DNA from: Bacillota bacterium
GTDB lineage: Bacteria; Bacillota; Clostridia; Peptostreptococcales; Anaerovoracaceae
Length of the DNA stretch: 5,724 nucleotides
Direction: 5' to 3'
Assembly (NCBI GenBank): GCA_029219125.1
Contig: JAQXSU010000128.1
Span: 1-5,724, forward strand
Shown: positions 1 to 5,372 of the stretch, one piece after another
How the letters are laid out: every line of letters starts with the position of its first letter
Position numbering within the stretch: the first letter of the stretch is position 1
Program-made: the position numbers and the translations under genes
The notes under the pieces: model-generated
Told to the model about the DNA's origin: nothing
Database searches by the model: none
The model's input: only the letters and a program-made list of their open reading frames with translations

Positions 1-75
1 CTCCGCAATGGCTGAAAGTCCGATACCGCCGATACCGATACAGTGTATATTCTGAAACTCAGATAAGTTGATCAT
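1..75 (-). CDS. murC: UDP-N-acetylmuramate--L-alanine ligase, N-terminal fragment
   Basis: Reading leftward from an ATG at 75-73 gives 25 residues, MINLSEFQNIHCIGIGGIGL followed by SAIAE, open to the window edge. The IGIGGIGxS glycine-rich loop right after a short lead-in is the hallmark of the MurC N-terminal nucleotide-binding domain. MurC is the cytoplasmic enzyme that uses ATP to join L-alanine to UDP-N-acetylmuramic acid, the first amino-acid addition in peptidoglycan synthesis. A GGAGG (91-87, minus strand) lies 11 nt before the ATG, slightly long but workable. The gene is divergent from spoVG and has its own sigma-A-like promoter. Only about 5% of a normal MurC is visible, so the ATP-binding and ligase domains cannot be checked. 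Related Mur ligases share the Gly-rich loop style, but HCIGIGGIG fits MurC best. Confidence 0.92.
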   Translation of the reverse strand, partial: MINLSEFQNIHCIGIGGIGLSAIAE

Positions 76-120
76 TTCTGTGTTCGCCTCCAGATTAAGA
101 TGATACCTCGAAATGAGGCT

Positions 121-149
121 TTTGTCCACCCCCAAACAGGGTCGACAGA
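121..149 (-). promoter_or_regulatory. Possible stem-loop in the murC 5' leader
   Basis: Arms 121-131 and 139-149 can pair around a 7-nt loop with one G-G mismatch and one G-T wobble. The core on the minus strand is TGTCgACCC pairing with GGGTgGACA. It would lie near the start of the murC transcript, in a leader of about 80 nt between the predicted start site (about 157) and the ATG at 75. No U-run follows, so it is not a terminator. It could be a stability or regulatory element, or chance. Confidence 0.3.
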
Positions 150-163
150 CTATTTCTTTATAT

Positions 164-191
164 ATTGTACCATAATCTTTCTGTAAATCAA
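164..191 (-). promoter_or_regulatory. sigma-A-type promoter for murC (extended -10)
   Basis: On the minus strand, TTGATT (191-186) and TACAAT (169-164) are separated by 16 bp, and the -10 is preceded by TGG, an extended -10 motif. The predicted start is near 157, giving a leader of about 80 nt before the murC ATG. Spacing and extended -10 make this the best candidate on this strand. It has not been tested experimentally. Confidence 0.68.
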
Positions 192-207
192 AGAGAAAGT
201 ATCGTGT

Positions 208-222
208 TTTTCCCATGGAAAA
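208..222. repeat. Short inverted repeat between the murC and spoVG promoters
   Basis: TTTTCC (208-213) and GGAAAA (217-222) form a perfect 6-bp dyad with a 3-bp centre. Flanking TCGT (202-205) and ACGA (222-225) extend the symmetry imperfectly. It lies upstream of both -35 boxes, within the roughly 94 bp separating the two promoters (192-285). It could be an operator acting on either direction, but it is short and no regulator family can be assigned from it. The rest of that stretch is AT-rich, with A and T tracts around 229-257. Confidence 0.3.
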
Positions 223-285
223 CGACAGAAATATTTTATCTCCTTCCGCAAAATTTTGTATTAAATGGAAAAAGTCCGAATCGCC

Positions 286-314
286 TTGATAATTGGGGAA
301 ATTTGGTTTATAAT
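286..314 (+). promoter_or_regulatory. sigma-A-type promoter for spoVG
   Basis: TTGATA (286-291) is followed after exactly 17 bp by a perfect TATAAT (309-314). The predicted start site is about 320-322, leaving a leader of roughly 32 nt before the spoVG ATG, with the ribosome binding site AGGTGG at 341-346. The near-consensus boxes and ideal spacing suggest strong vegetative expression. In Bacillus subtilis spoVG is known for sigma-H control. I found no convincing sigma-H promoter here. Confidence 0.82.
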
Positions 315-352
315 CAAGTCACTGTAGTAGAATGCGAGAAAGGTGGAACACT

Positions 353-649
353 ATGGAGATTACTGATGTTAGAATTCGTAAAGTAAGCGACGAGGGAAAA
401 ATGAAAGCAATCGTTTCTATTACGTTCGATGACGAGTTCGTTGTACATGACGTGAAGATCATCGAAGGACAGAACGGGCTTTTTGTTGCAATGCCAAGCC
501 GAAAAATGGGTGAAGGCGATTTCAGGGACATTGCGCATCCCCTGCTTTCTGAAACGAGAAACAAGATCAAGGACGCTATTTTCGCCGAGTACGAAAAGAT
601 CCTGAAAGAAAATGAAGCTGCCGCGGCAGCAGAAACTCCGGAGGCATAA
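353..649 (+). CDS. spoVG: SpoVG family septation/regulatory protein
   Basis: The gene encodes 98 residues beginning MEITDVRIRKV, the conserved SpoVG opening. The characteristic core follows: FDDEFVVHDVKIIEG (about 25-39), GLFVAMPSRK (42-51) and the DIAHPLLSETRNKI region (59-72). SpoVG is a small nucleic-acid-binding protein. In Bacillus it influences asymmetric septation and sporulation, and in other bacteria it binds DNA or RNA and affects capsule and virulence genes. Length matches the family (about 95-100 residues). The C-terminal tail after residue 87 is low-complexity and rich in Ala and Glu (ENEAAAAAETPEA), a region that varies in the family. The ATG at 353 is chosen over an in-frame ATG at 332 because AGGTGG at 341-346 is correctly spaced for it and MEITDV is the family start. 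The gene has its own sigma-A-like promoter and a strong stem-loop downstream. Confidence 0.97.
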   Translation: MEITDVRIRKVSDEGKMKAIVSITFDDEFVVHDVKIIEGQNGLFVAMPSRKMGEGDFRDIAHPLLSETRNKIKDAIFAEYEKILKENEAAAAAETPEA

Positions 650-672
650 CGTATTTATAGTCTTCGGCGAAA

Positions 673-694
673 AATATAAGTCCAAGCTTATATT
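673..694 (+). repeat. AT-rich perfect inverted repeat after spoVG
   Basis: AATATAAG (673-680) and CTTATATT (687-694) are perfect 8-bp arms around a 6-nt loop. The element sits 23 nt after the spoVG stop and 7 nt before the GC-rich stem-loop at 702-735. It is not followed by a T run, so it is probably not a terminator. It could be a transcript-end stability element, a protein-binding dyad, or part of a two-hairpin leader for the downstream gene. Confidence 0.45.
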
Positions 695-701
695 ACAAGT
701 C

Positions 702-735
702 AGAGAGCTGTCACCCACCTGTGGCAGCTCTTTCT
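702..735 (+). terminator. Rho-independent terminator after spoVG (possible attenuator of the next gene)
   Basis: AGAGCTGTCAC (704-714) pairs with GTGGCAGCTCT (721-731), an 11-bp stem with one T-G wobble and a 6-nt loop, followed by a short T-rich run (TTTCT, 731-735). It lies about 53 nt after the spoVG stop and only about 25 nt before the ribosome binding site of the next gene. It most simply ends spoVG transcription. No promoter is visible between it and the next gene, so leaky or regulated termination is plausible. Confidence 0.8.
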
Positions 736-771
736 AATTACAGCTGCATCATCAGGCAGGGAGGGCAAAGA

Positions 772-2016
772 ATGTCACTGAAAGATTCCATCAATTACAT
801 TGTGCATTATCCTGAGCGTTTTTTTCGCAAGCGCATGAAAGAACAGGAGTATATCGACTATGTATGCCAGGCCTCCGGCTGGACCCGGGAAGAAACCGTG
901 GCGGCCATGAAAAAGGCGAAGAAAGAAGGCATTTCCTATAAGTATTATGCGAAAAAACGGCTCTGGACCCGCAGCGAAACGCAGATGGCGCAGGTTCAAA
1001 AAAATGCGGCTGCCGCCAGGGCACGCAACGAAGCGGAGACAGAGCACGCCATCGAAGTGGTCATGGAGGCCACCGGCTGGAGCCGCCTGGGTGCAGAGGA
1101 AAAGATGCGGCAGGCACGCAAGAACTGCGGCAGTTCCTATAAAGACTACTACCGGTTCCACCTGTACGAACGGACGGAGGAAGAACAGAGGGAATATTTC
1201 ACCCTGGGCGTGTTCGAGTCCCTTTCCTTCAAATACAATCCCGACCCGACTGCCATTAAAACGCTGCTGCAGAAGGGCCGCTTTGCGAAAAAATTCGACG
1301 ACCTCTTTGGCCGCATCTGGTTTCTGAATCGGGATCTTTCTTTCGAAGATTTCTGTGCAAAATGCGACGGGCTGGACCAGCTCATATGCAAACCTCTTTC
1401 CTCCACCCAGGGGAAAGGCATCGTCCGGATCCGCTTCGCAGATTATCCCGACATGCAGGCAGTCTACGAGGATCTCATGGACAGAAAGAAAATGATCTGC
1501 GAAGAATGTATCGTGCAGCACCCGGATATCGCAGCCTTCAATCCCGGCTCTGTGAATACAGTCCGGGTTCTGACCATCGTGGATGCCGATGAAGACGGAA
1601 GCCCGGAATGCCACCATGTATACGCCGGTTTCCGCATGGGCCGTGGAGATCTGGTAGATAACTTCCACGCCGGCGGTATCATCGCCTCCGTGGATACGAA
1701 AACCGGCATCACCTGCATGGACGCCATCGACCTGGACGGAAACCACTATCCGCTGCACCCGGTTTCCGGTCTTGCAACACTGGGATTTCAGCTTCCAAAC
1801 TGGGATAAGGTTCTCGCAGTCACCGAAAAAGCTGCCCTTCGCCTGGCTGCAGAGAAAACCGGCGGCGCCGGTATGGTTGGCTGGGACGTGGCCATCACGC
1901 AGGACGGTGCCTGTCTGGTGGAAGGAAATTCGGAACCGAGCCACTCCATCATTCAGCTTCCTTTCGTGGAAAGCGGAAAGGGGATGAAATACCTGGTGGC
2001 AGATTTTCTGGACTGA
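772..2016 (+). CDS. Sugar-transfer-associated ATP-grasp family protein
   Basis: The 414-residue predicted cytoplasmic protein has a C-terminal ATP-grasp domain from about residue 150. Visible motifs are KPLSSTQGKGI (207-217, the ATP-binding lysine and glycine loop), EECIVQHP (244-251), NPGSVNTVR (257-265), the GGIIASVDTKTG segment (301-312), and GWDVAIT with VEGN (370-376 and 383-387), whose acidic and Asn residues normally bind magnesium. This pattern matches the family named sugar-transfer-associated ATP-grasp (Pfam ATPgrasp_ST), often found near polysaccharide genes. Its substrates are not established, but ATP-grasp enzymes usually join a carboxylate to an amine or thiol. The N-terminal part holds two related segments (27-71 and 93-139). 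Start choice: ATG 772 has GGAGG at 760-764, 7 nt upstream. An earlier in-frame GTG at 721 lies inside the terminator hairpin and is unlikely. No sugar-transfer genes adjoin it here, and no dedicated promoter is evident. Leu TTA, Leu CTA and Ser TCA codons are nearly absent. Confidence 0.88.
   Translation: MSLKDSINYIVHYPERFFRKRMKEQEYIDYVCQASGWTREETVAAMKKAKKEGISYKYYAKKRLWTRSETQMAQVQKNAAAARARNEAETEHAIEVVMEATGWSRLGAEEKMRQARKNCGSSYKDYYRFHLYERTEEEQREYFTLGVFESLSFKYNPDPTAIKTLLQKGRFAKKFDDLFGRIWFLNRDLSFEDFCAKCDGLDQLICKPLSSTQGKGIVRIRFADYPDMQAVYEDLMDRKKMICEECIVQHPDIAAFNPGSVNTVRVLTIVDADEDGSPECHHVYAGFRMGRGDLVDNFHAGGIIASVDTKTGITCMDAIDLDGNHYPLHPVSGLATLGFQLPNWDKVLAVTEKAALRLAAEKTGGAGMVGWDVAITQDGACLVEGNSEPSHSIIQLPFVESGKGMKYLVADFLD
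850..1188 (+). repeat. Duplicated ~45-residue segment in the ATP-grasp protein N-terminus
   Basis: Residues 27-71 and 93-139 align with one single-residue gap. Shared features are a hydrophobic helix start, A-S/T-G-W-S/T-R (34-39 and 100-105), a Met, the A-K/R-K run, SYKxYY (55-59 region and 122-127), a Leu (64 and 131), and a final R-x-E-x-Q-like ending. They are joined by an Ala/Arg/Glu-rich linker (about 72-92). The copies are diverged, which points to an old duplication rather than a recent DNA event. Each looks like a small helical unit. Confidence 0.75.
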
Positions 2017-2068
2017 CCGATTCACACTGACGGGTTTACACTGACGTATTTCACACTGACGGATTTAC
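2012..2068. repeat. 14-15 bp tandem repeat between convergent stop codons
   Basis: Four units begin with ACTGAC at 2012, 2026, 2040 and 2055 and share the form ACTGAC-nnn-TT-T/C-AC, with lengths 14, 14, 15 and 14. A degenerate fifth start follows at 2069. The first unit contains the TGA stop of the ATP-grasp gene (2014-2016), and the fourth contains the TAA stop of the permease gene (2067-2065, minus strand). The repeat therefore occupies the whole intergenic gap. It has no internal symmetry and forms no obvious terminator. Confidence 0.85.
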
Positions 2069-3651
2069 ACCGTGCAGGTGTCCTTCCTACAGATGATTCC
2101 GTAAATCACACCTGCAGCAGCCAGAATGACAGCAGTCACCGCACCGTATACCACCGTCCGGTACTCCATGCCGGCGAAAAAGAGAACCAGCGCAGGGGCT
2201 GCTGCGCTGACCATGCCGATCAGCATGGTTACCATGGTAGACGCACTCTGCTTTACCACACGTACATCGCTTTCCCAGTCGAAGATCGGCATAGCCAGAT
2301 TCACGGCAATACCCAGGACGGATGTGAAGAGGATATAGACCAGTGGAATGACCGCAATCCAGAAACCTTCCGCAAGAGACGGATGCAAAGCCAGAATACT
2401 GAGAATCACGGCTGCCGCCCAGCATGGCAGTGCTACCGTCAGGTTCAGCAGAATTTTTCCGTCCCATATCTCCTTTCCCCGGACCGGAAGCGACTGGAGA
2501 ATCCACCACTGCTTTCCCTCCATGGACACGGCACACGATGTGACTGGCATGACAGATGCCGTCATGGCCAGCAGAAGAGGCAGCATGCTGCTCACCAGGC
2601 CGGGAAAGCCCAGCATGGCTTCCAGCTTTTCCGGTCCTGCAAACAGCAATGCTGCCGCCGCCAGAACCATCAGCAGATATCCCACCACCGTGTTGCTCAC
2701 ATAGATCGTGGATGCCAGATATCTTTTGATTTCCTTCTTCCACAGCGCAGCGGTCACCGAACCTGCACGAAGTCTTCCCATCTGATAATCGTTTTTTCGT
2801 ACCACAGCATGCAAGGCTGTGCAGATTGGAAGAAACCAGTGCTGCAGTACAAGAACCAGAACCAGAAATGCACCGGCAGATACCCCTGCAAACAGGAGAA
2901 ATGCACCGGTATTTCCGCTGGTTATTCCCTCTCCGAACCATATGGAAGGCGGATAGATCTGCCCGACTTTTTCTTTCATAACGTCCGCAAAGTTAATTAG
3001 CATTTCCTTTGTAATCTCGCCCTGCTCCCCGCTCCACCGCATACTGACTGCCAGAACACAGATCATAATCAGAATCATCAGACCGGAAGCAGCCAGACTT
3101 TTATGTTTCATTCTGCTGGTGACCGCAGTGATTCCGGCACCTGCTGCAGTTGCCAGCGTCAGCGGAAGCAGAGGCAGCAGAATCATACCCGGAATTCCGT
3201 AAAGATAAAATCCCAAAGACGGATGAAGCTTCAGCGCATACACTGCCATTCCGGGTATCATAATCAGAAGACACAGCAGCAGATTGGACACATACATGGT
3301 CAGAAAACGGCTGATCACGATGGCTGTCTGCGATACCGGCAGTGAAACCAGAATCTCATAGGAATGCACAGGAAAAATCACACTTCCTGCTTTAAAAAAT
3401 GTAAAGATCAGAATGGCCAGACTGCACATGGCAGAAAGATACACCGGCACGATCTCTCCCATCCCCATCTCCGTCAGACCGAAGGACAGCATCACAATAT
3501 ATGCGCACATCATTCCCCCCACCACCAGCCAAGCCAGCGCCAGTCCCAGATAACGCATCCTTCTGCTTTTATCCTTCGTATGGCGGATCTCATTCAGCCC
3601 CAGCAGATTACACAGCTGGATGCGGCTAAGATATCGAATCTGCTTCAGCAT
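2065..3651 (-). CDS. ABC transporter permease, polytopic membrane protein
   Basis: The 528-residue protein has about 12 hydrophobic segments, roughly at 34-57, 68-87, 110-140, 150-175, 187-204, 248-272, 318-337, 353-375, 404-422, 430-452, 473-495 and 499-520. It is the membrane partner of the ATPase encoded just upstream. Two similar cytoplasmic-looking motifs, YEILVSLPVSQTAIVISR (98-115) and WWILQSLPVRGKEIWDGK (382-399), fall at the equivalent place in each half, suggesting an internal duplication. The SMEGK segment (376-380) and the NLAMPIFDWESD segment (451-462) resemble a group of Firmicute ABC-2-like putative permeases (Pfam ABC_tran_2 type). The cargo is unknown and export is more likely than import, since no binding protein is encoded nearby. 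Start choice: ATG at 3651-3649 has GGAGG (3665-3661) 9 nt upstream. An in-frame ATG at 3690 has no such support. The start lies inside the ATPase gene (26-bp overlap), implying translational coupling. Confidence 0.87.
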   Translation of the reverse strand: MLKQIRYLSRIQLCNLLGLNEIRHTKDKSRRMRYLGLALAWLVVGGMMCAYIVMLSFGLTEMGMGEIVPVYLSAMCSLAILIFTFFKAGSVIFPVHSYEILVSLPVSQTAIVISRFLTMYVSNLLLCLLIMIPGMAVYALKLHPSLGFYLYGIPGMILLPLLPLTLATAAGAGITAVTSRMKHKSLAASGLMILIMICVLAVSMRWSGEQGEITKEMLINFADVMKEKVGQIYPPSIWFGEGITSGNTGAFLLFAGVSAGAFLVLVLVLQHWFLPICTALHAVVRKNDYQMGRLRAGSVTAALWKKEIKRYLASTIYVSNTVVGYLLMVLAAAALLFAGPEKLEAMLGFPGLVSSMLPLLLAMTASVMPVTSCAVSMEGKQWWILQSLPVRGKEIWDGKILLNLTVALPCWAAAVILSILALHPSLAEGFWIAVIPLVYILFTSVLGIAVNLAMPIFDWESDVRVVKQSASTMVTMLIGMVSAAAPALVLFFAGMEYRTVVYGAVTAVILAAAGVIYGIICRKDTCTV

Positions 3652-4357
3652 CGCAGGCCACCTCCATGAATACAGATTCCAGGGACGCACCCCCGGTCAG
3701 TTCTCCGGTATCTCCGGCTGCTACCAGCTGTCCGTTTTTAATGATCACCACTTTATTGCAGAGCTTTTCCGCCACATCCAGCACATGGGTGGAAAAGAAT
3801 ACGGCAGACCCGTTTGCACACAGTTCATGCATTTTCTGTTTCAGCATCAGGGAAGCGGCAGGATCCAGCCCCACGAAAGGTTCATCCAGGATCAGCAGCT
3901 TTGGTTTGTGAATCAGCGCACCGATCAGCGCCAGCTTCTGTTTCATACCATGAGAATAGGATGAAATCAGATCGCCCAGCGCAGCCAGCAATCCCAGATC
4001 CGAAGCCTCTTTTTCGATTCTCTTCTGCCGCACATCTTCCGGAATTCCGAAAATATCCGCCATGAAATTCAGATACTGAATCCCTGTCAGATACTCATAC
4101 AGATCCGGATTGTCCGGTACATACGCCAGCACCGATTTACAGTACATCGGGTTTGCCCGGACAGAAACTCCGTCCACCTTGATCTCTCCCTGATCAAAAT
4201 CGTGGATCCCCACGATACATTTAATTGCGGTCGTCTTTCCCGCTCCATTATGTCCGATGAAGCCGCAGATATCTCCGGCTTCCACCTGCAGGCTCAGATT
4301 GTCAACCGCCCGCTTTCCCCCTTTATAGGTTTTCGTTAAATTCCTGATTTCCAGCAT
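3626..4357 (-). CDS. ABC transporter ATP-binding protein
   Basis: The 243-residue ABC ATPase powers the adjacent permease. Visible motifs, in order: Walker A GHNGAGKTT (35-43), the Q-loop region YVPDNPDLYEYLTG (79-92), where the usual Gln is replaced as in many ABC-2 exporter ATPases, the signature SYSHGMKQKLAL (133-144, a variant of LSGGQ), Walker B LLILDEP with catalytic Glu159, the D-loop VGLDP (162-166) and the switch His191 in STH. All catalytic residues needed for ATP hydrolysis are present. The YVPDNPDLYEYLTG and SHGMKQK forms are typical of two-component drug, peptide or stress exporters (EcsA-like, BcrA-like). Start choice: ATG at 4357-4355 follows GGAGG (4370-4366) with 8-nt spacing. 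An upstream in-frame ATG at 4378 overlaps that ribosome binding site and lies at or upstream of the predicted transcription start. The C-terminal tail (about 225-243) is short and overlaps the permease start. Confidence 0.96.
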   Translation of the reverse strand: MLEIRNLTKTYKGGKRAVDNLSLQVEAGDICGFIGHNGAGKTTAIKCIVGIHDFDQGEIKVDGVSVRANPMYCKSVLAYVPDNPDLYEYLTGIQYLNFMADIFGIPEDVRQKRIEKEASDLGLLAALGDLISSYSHGMKQKLALIGALIHKPKLLILDEPFVGLDPAASLMLKQKMHELCANGSAVFFSTHVLDVAEKLCNKVVIIKNGQLVAAGDTGELTGGASLESVFMEVACDAEADSIS

Positions 4358-4379
4358 ATCTCTTACCTCCTGTGGCATG

Positions 4380-4410
4380 ATTCTATACCTTCCACCAGGG
4401 GGAAAGTCAA
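4380..4410 (-). promoter_or_regulatory. MerR-type promoter for the ABC transporter genes
   Basis: On the minus strand, TTGACT (4410-4405) is the -35. The -10 is either TAGAAT (4385-4380, 19-bp spacer) or TATAGA (4387-4382, 17-bp spacer). A dyad occupies the spacer: on the plus strand ACCTTCC (4387-4393) faces GGAAAGT (4401-4407), with CC and GG pairing inside, 8 of 10 positions symmetric. An overlong 19-bp spacer filled by a GGAAGGT-like dyad touching the -35 is the design used by MerR-family activators. The -35 contains the TGA stop of the upstream DUF6179-like gene. The predicted start near 4373-4375 leaves a short leader carrying the GGAGG. If the 17-bp reading is used, this is an ordinary sigma-A promoter with an operator in it. 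Confidence 0.65.
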
Positions 4411-5372
4411 GGCATTTTCAAAAATATTTTGTCAAGACTGTGATAAGAAACTCCATTCTGCACATTGGAAGACAGAAACGGTATGCACAGGCTGCCGTAT
4501 TCCAGCGCCAGCTTCGGTATGGAACACGCCTCTTTCAGCCCTGACAGAGCATTTCGGAGAATCCGCTCTGTCTCATCGCGGTTTCTTCCGCTGAATATCC
4601 TGTACAGGGTACGCAGATTTTCATTCGTCAGATGCAGACTCTCCGGGTCACCATCGGTCAGCACCAGACCAAGGGCGGTCAGAAACACCGGTTCGAACAG
4701 ATTCATGGGAATCTCATCATACCCCGGTGTCAGTGCGGTAAGAAGACAGTGGACACGATCCGGATCAAAAGAACATAAAAAAAGATTTTCCGCCTCCCCG
4801 CAGCTGAGATACTGCTCGATGAATTCGACGCCCTGCAGCTCCGGCCTGCCGGCGCAGAGTGGATAATCCGCCGTGATATGAATCTCATGGGCAGCAAACT
4901 CCGGGTTGTACAGCCGAAAAAAACCATCGATGCCTGCTGTGAAGGTTTCCCGGAAGAATACGTTTTGCGAAGAAAACAGATTTTTCCCCATCCGCCGCTG
5001 CAGCAGGTGGGAAATGGCTATCTTGCGTTTCACCCTTTCCATTCCCTTCTCAAAACAGATTCGCAGGGGCTCTGTTTTCAACGTTTCCAGTGCCCGGTCT
5101 GAGGAAGATTCTGCCTTCAGCTGCACTCCCATAACGAACAGAATTGACTCCAGGAAATCCTGTGCCTGTTCGATGCGGACAGAGCTGCTTTCGCCATGGT
5201 TCCATGCCTCTGTTCGTTCCGCCACCAGTTCCAGCAGCTGCCTTTTTATATCATGGACCCCTTCTTCCGTCAGCAGCTCCTGCCTGCAGGCCAGCCGGAT
5301 CAGGGAAAGGGTATAGTCTCTCTGACTGAGCCGTGTTTCGTCCAGGCAGCAGCTTGCCTCGATGTAGTTCAT
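4407..5372 (-). CDS. DUF6179-like protein of unknown function
   Basis: The 321-residue protein has no signal peptide or membrane segment, so it is probably cytoplasmic. I associate it from memory with the uncharacterised family DUF6179. Recognisable blocks are an N-terminal helical region with LIRLACRQELLTEE (24-37), NHGESSSVRIEQAQDFLESI (58-77), FFRLYNPEFAAHEIHITADY (151-170) followed by PLCA, and GVEFIEQYLSCGEAENLFLC (181-200). No catalytic or nucleotide-binding motif is apparent. The start ATG at 5372 is well supported: GGAGG (5383-5379) lies 6 nt upstream, and the ATG overlaps the TGA of the preceding gene as ATGA, so the two are translationally coupled. The stop codon lies inside the -35 box of the transporter promoter. 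No terminator separates it from the ABC genes (49-bp gap to the ATPase ATG). The function cannot be inferred. The constant partner gene suggests the two act together. Confidence 0.78.
   Translation of the reverse strand: MNYIEASCCLDETRLSQRDYTLSLIRLACRQELLTEEGVHDIKRQLLELVAERTEAWNHGESSSVRIEQAQDFLESILFVMGVQLKAESSSDRALETLKTEPLRICFEKGMERVKRKIAISHLLQRRMGKNLFSSQNVFFRETFTAGIDGFFRLYNPEFAAHEIHITADYPLCAGRPELQGVEFIEQYLSCGEAENLFLCSFDPDRVHCLLTALTPGYDEIPMNLFEPVFLTALGLVLTDGDPESLHLTNENLRTLYRIFSGRNRDETERILRNALSGLKEACSIPKLALEYGSLCIPFLSSNVQNGVSYHSLDKIFLKMP

Noticed and set aside
258..333. A sigma-H promoter for spoVG, as in Bacillus subtilis
   Set aside because: GAAT sequences occur at 278-281 and 330-333, but no AGGAATT-like -35 lies at the required distance, while a near-consensus sigma-A-type promoter is present.
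165..386. A 73-codon plus-strand open frame across the murC/spoVG control region
   Set aside because: It overlaps both promoters and the spoVG start in another frame, has no ribosome binding site and resembles nothing I recognise.
721..771. Upstream GTG start that would extend the ATP-grasp protein by 17 residues
   Set aside because: The GTG lies in the 3' arm of the terminator hairpin and has no ribosome binding site, whereas the ATG at 772 has a well-placed GGAGG.
775..2025. A 416-codon open frame on the minus strand opposite the ATP-grasp gene
   Set aside because: It is in codon register with the sense gene and exists because the sense gene almost never uses TTA, CTA or TCA, whose complements are stops. 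It ends exactly at the Ser2 TCA codon. Its translation is rich in His, Phe, Cys and Arg with no recognisable domain, while the sense frame has clear ATP-grasp motifs.
2012..2072. CRISPR-like array
   Set aside because: Units of 14-15 bp are directly adjacent with no unique spacers and no cas genes nearby, so this is a plain tandem repeat.
2067..2081. ACACC/GGTGT stem-loop as a terminator for the convergent genes
   Set aside because: The stem has only 5 bp and no T run follows on either strand. It is too weak to call.
4430..4435. A consensus TTGACA on the minus strand near the end of the DUF6179-like gene as the transporter -35
   Set aside because: No -10 box occurs 16-19 bp downstream, and it encodes part of the conserved reading frame. 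The TTGACT at 4410-4405 fits much better.
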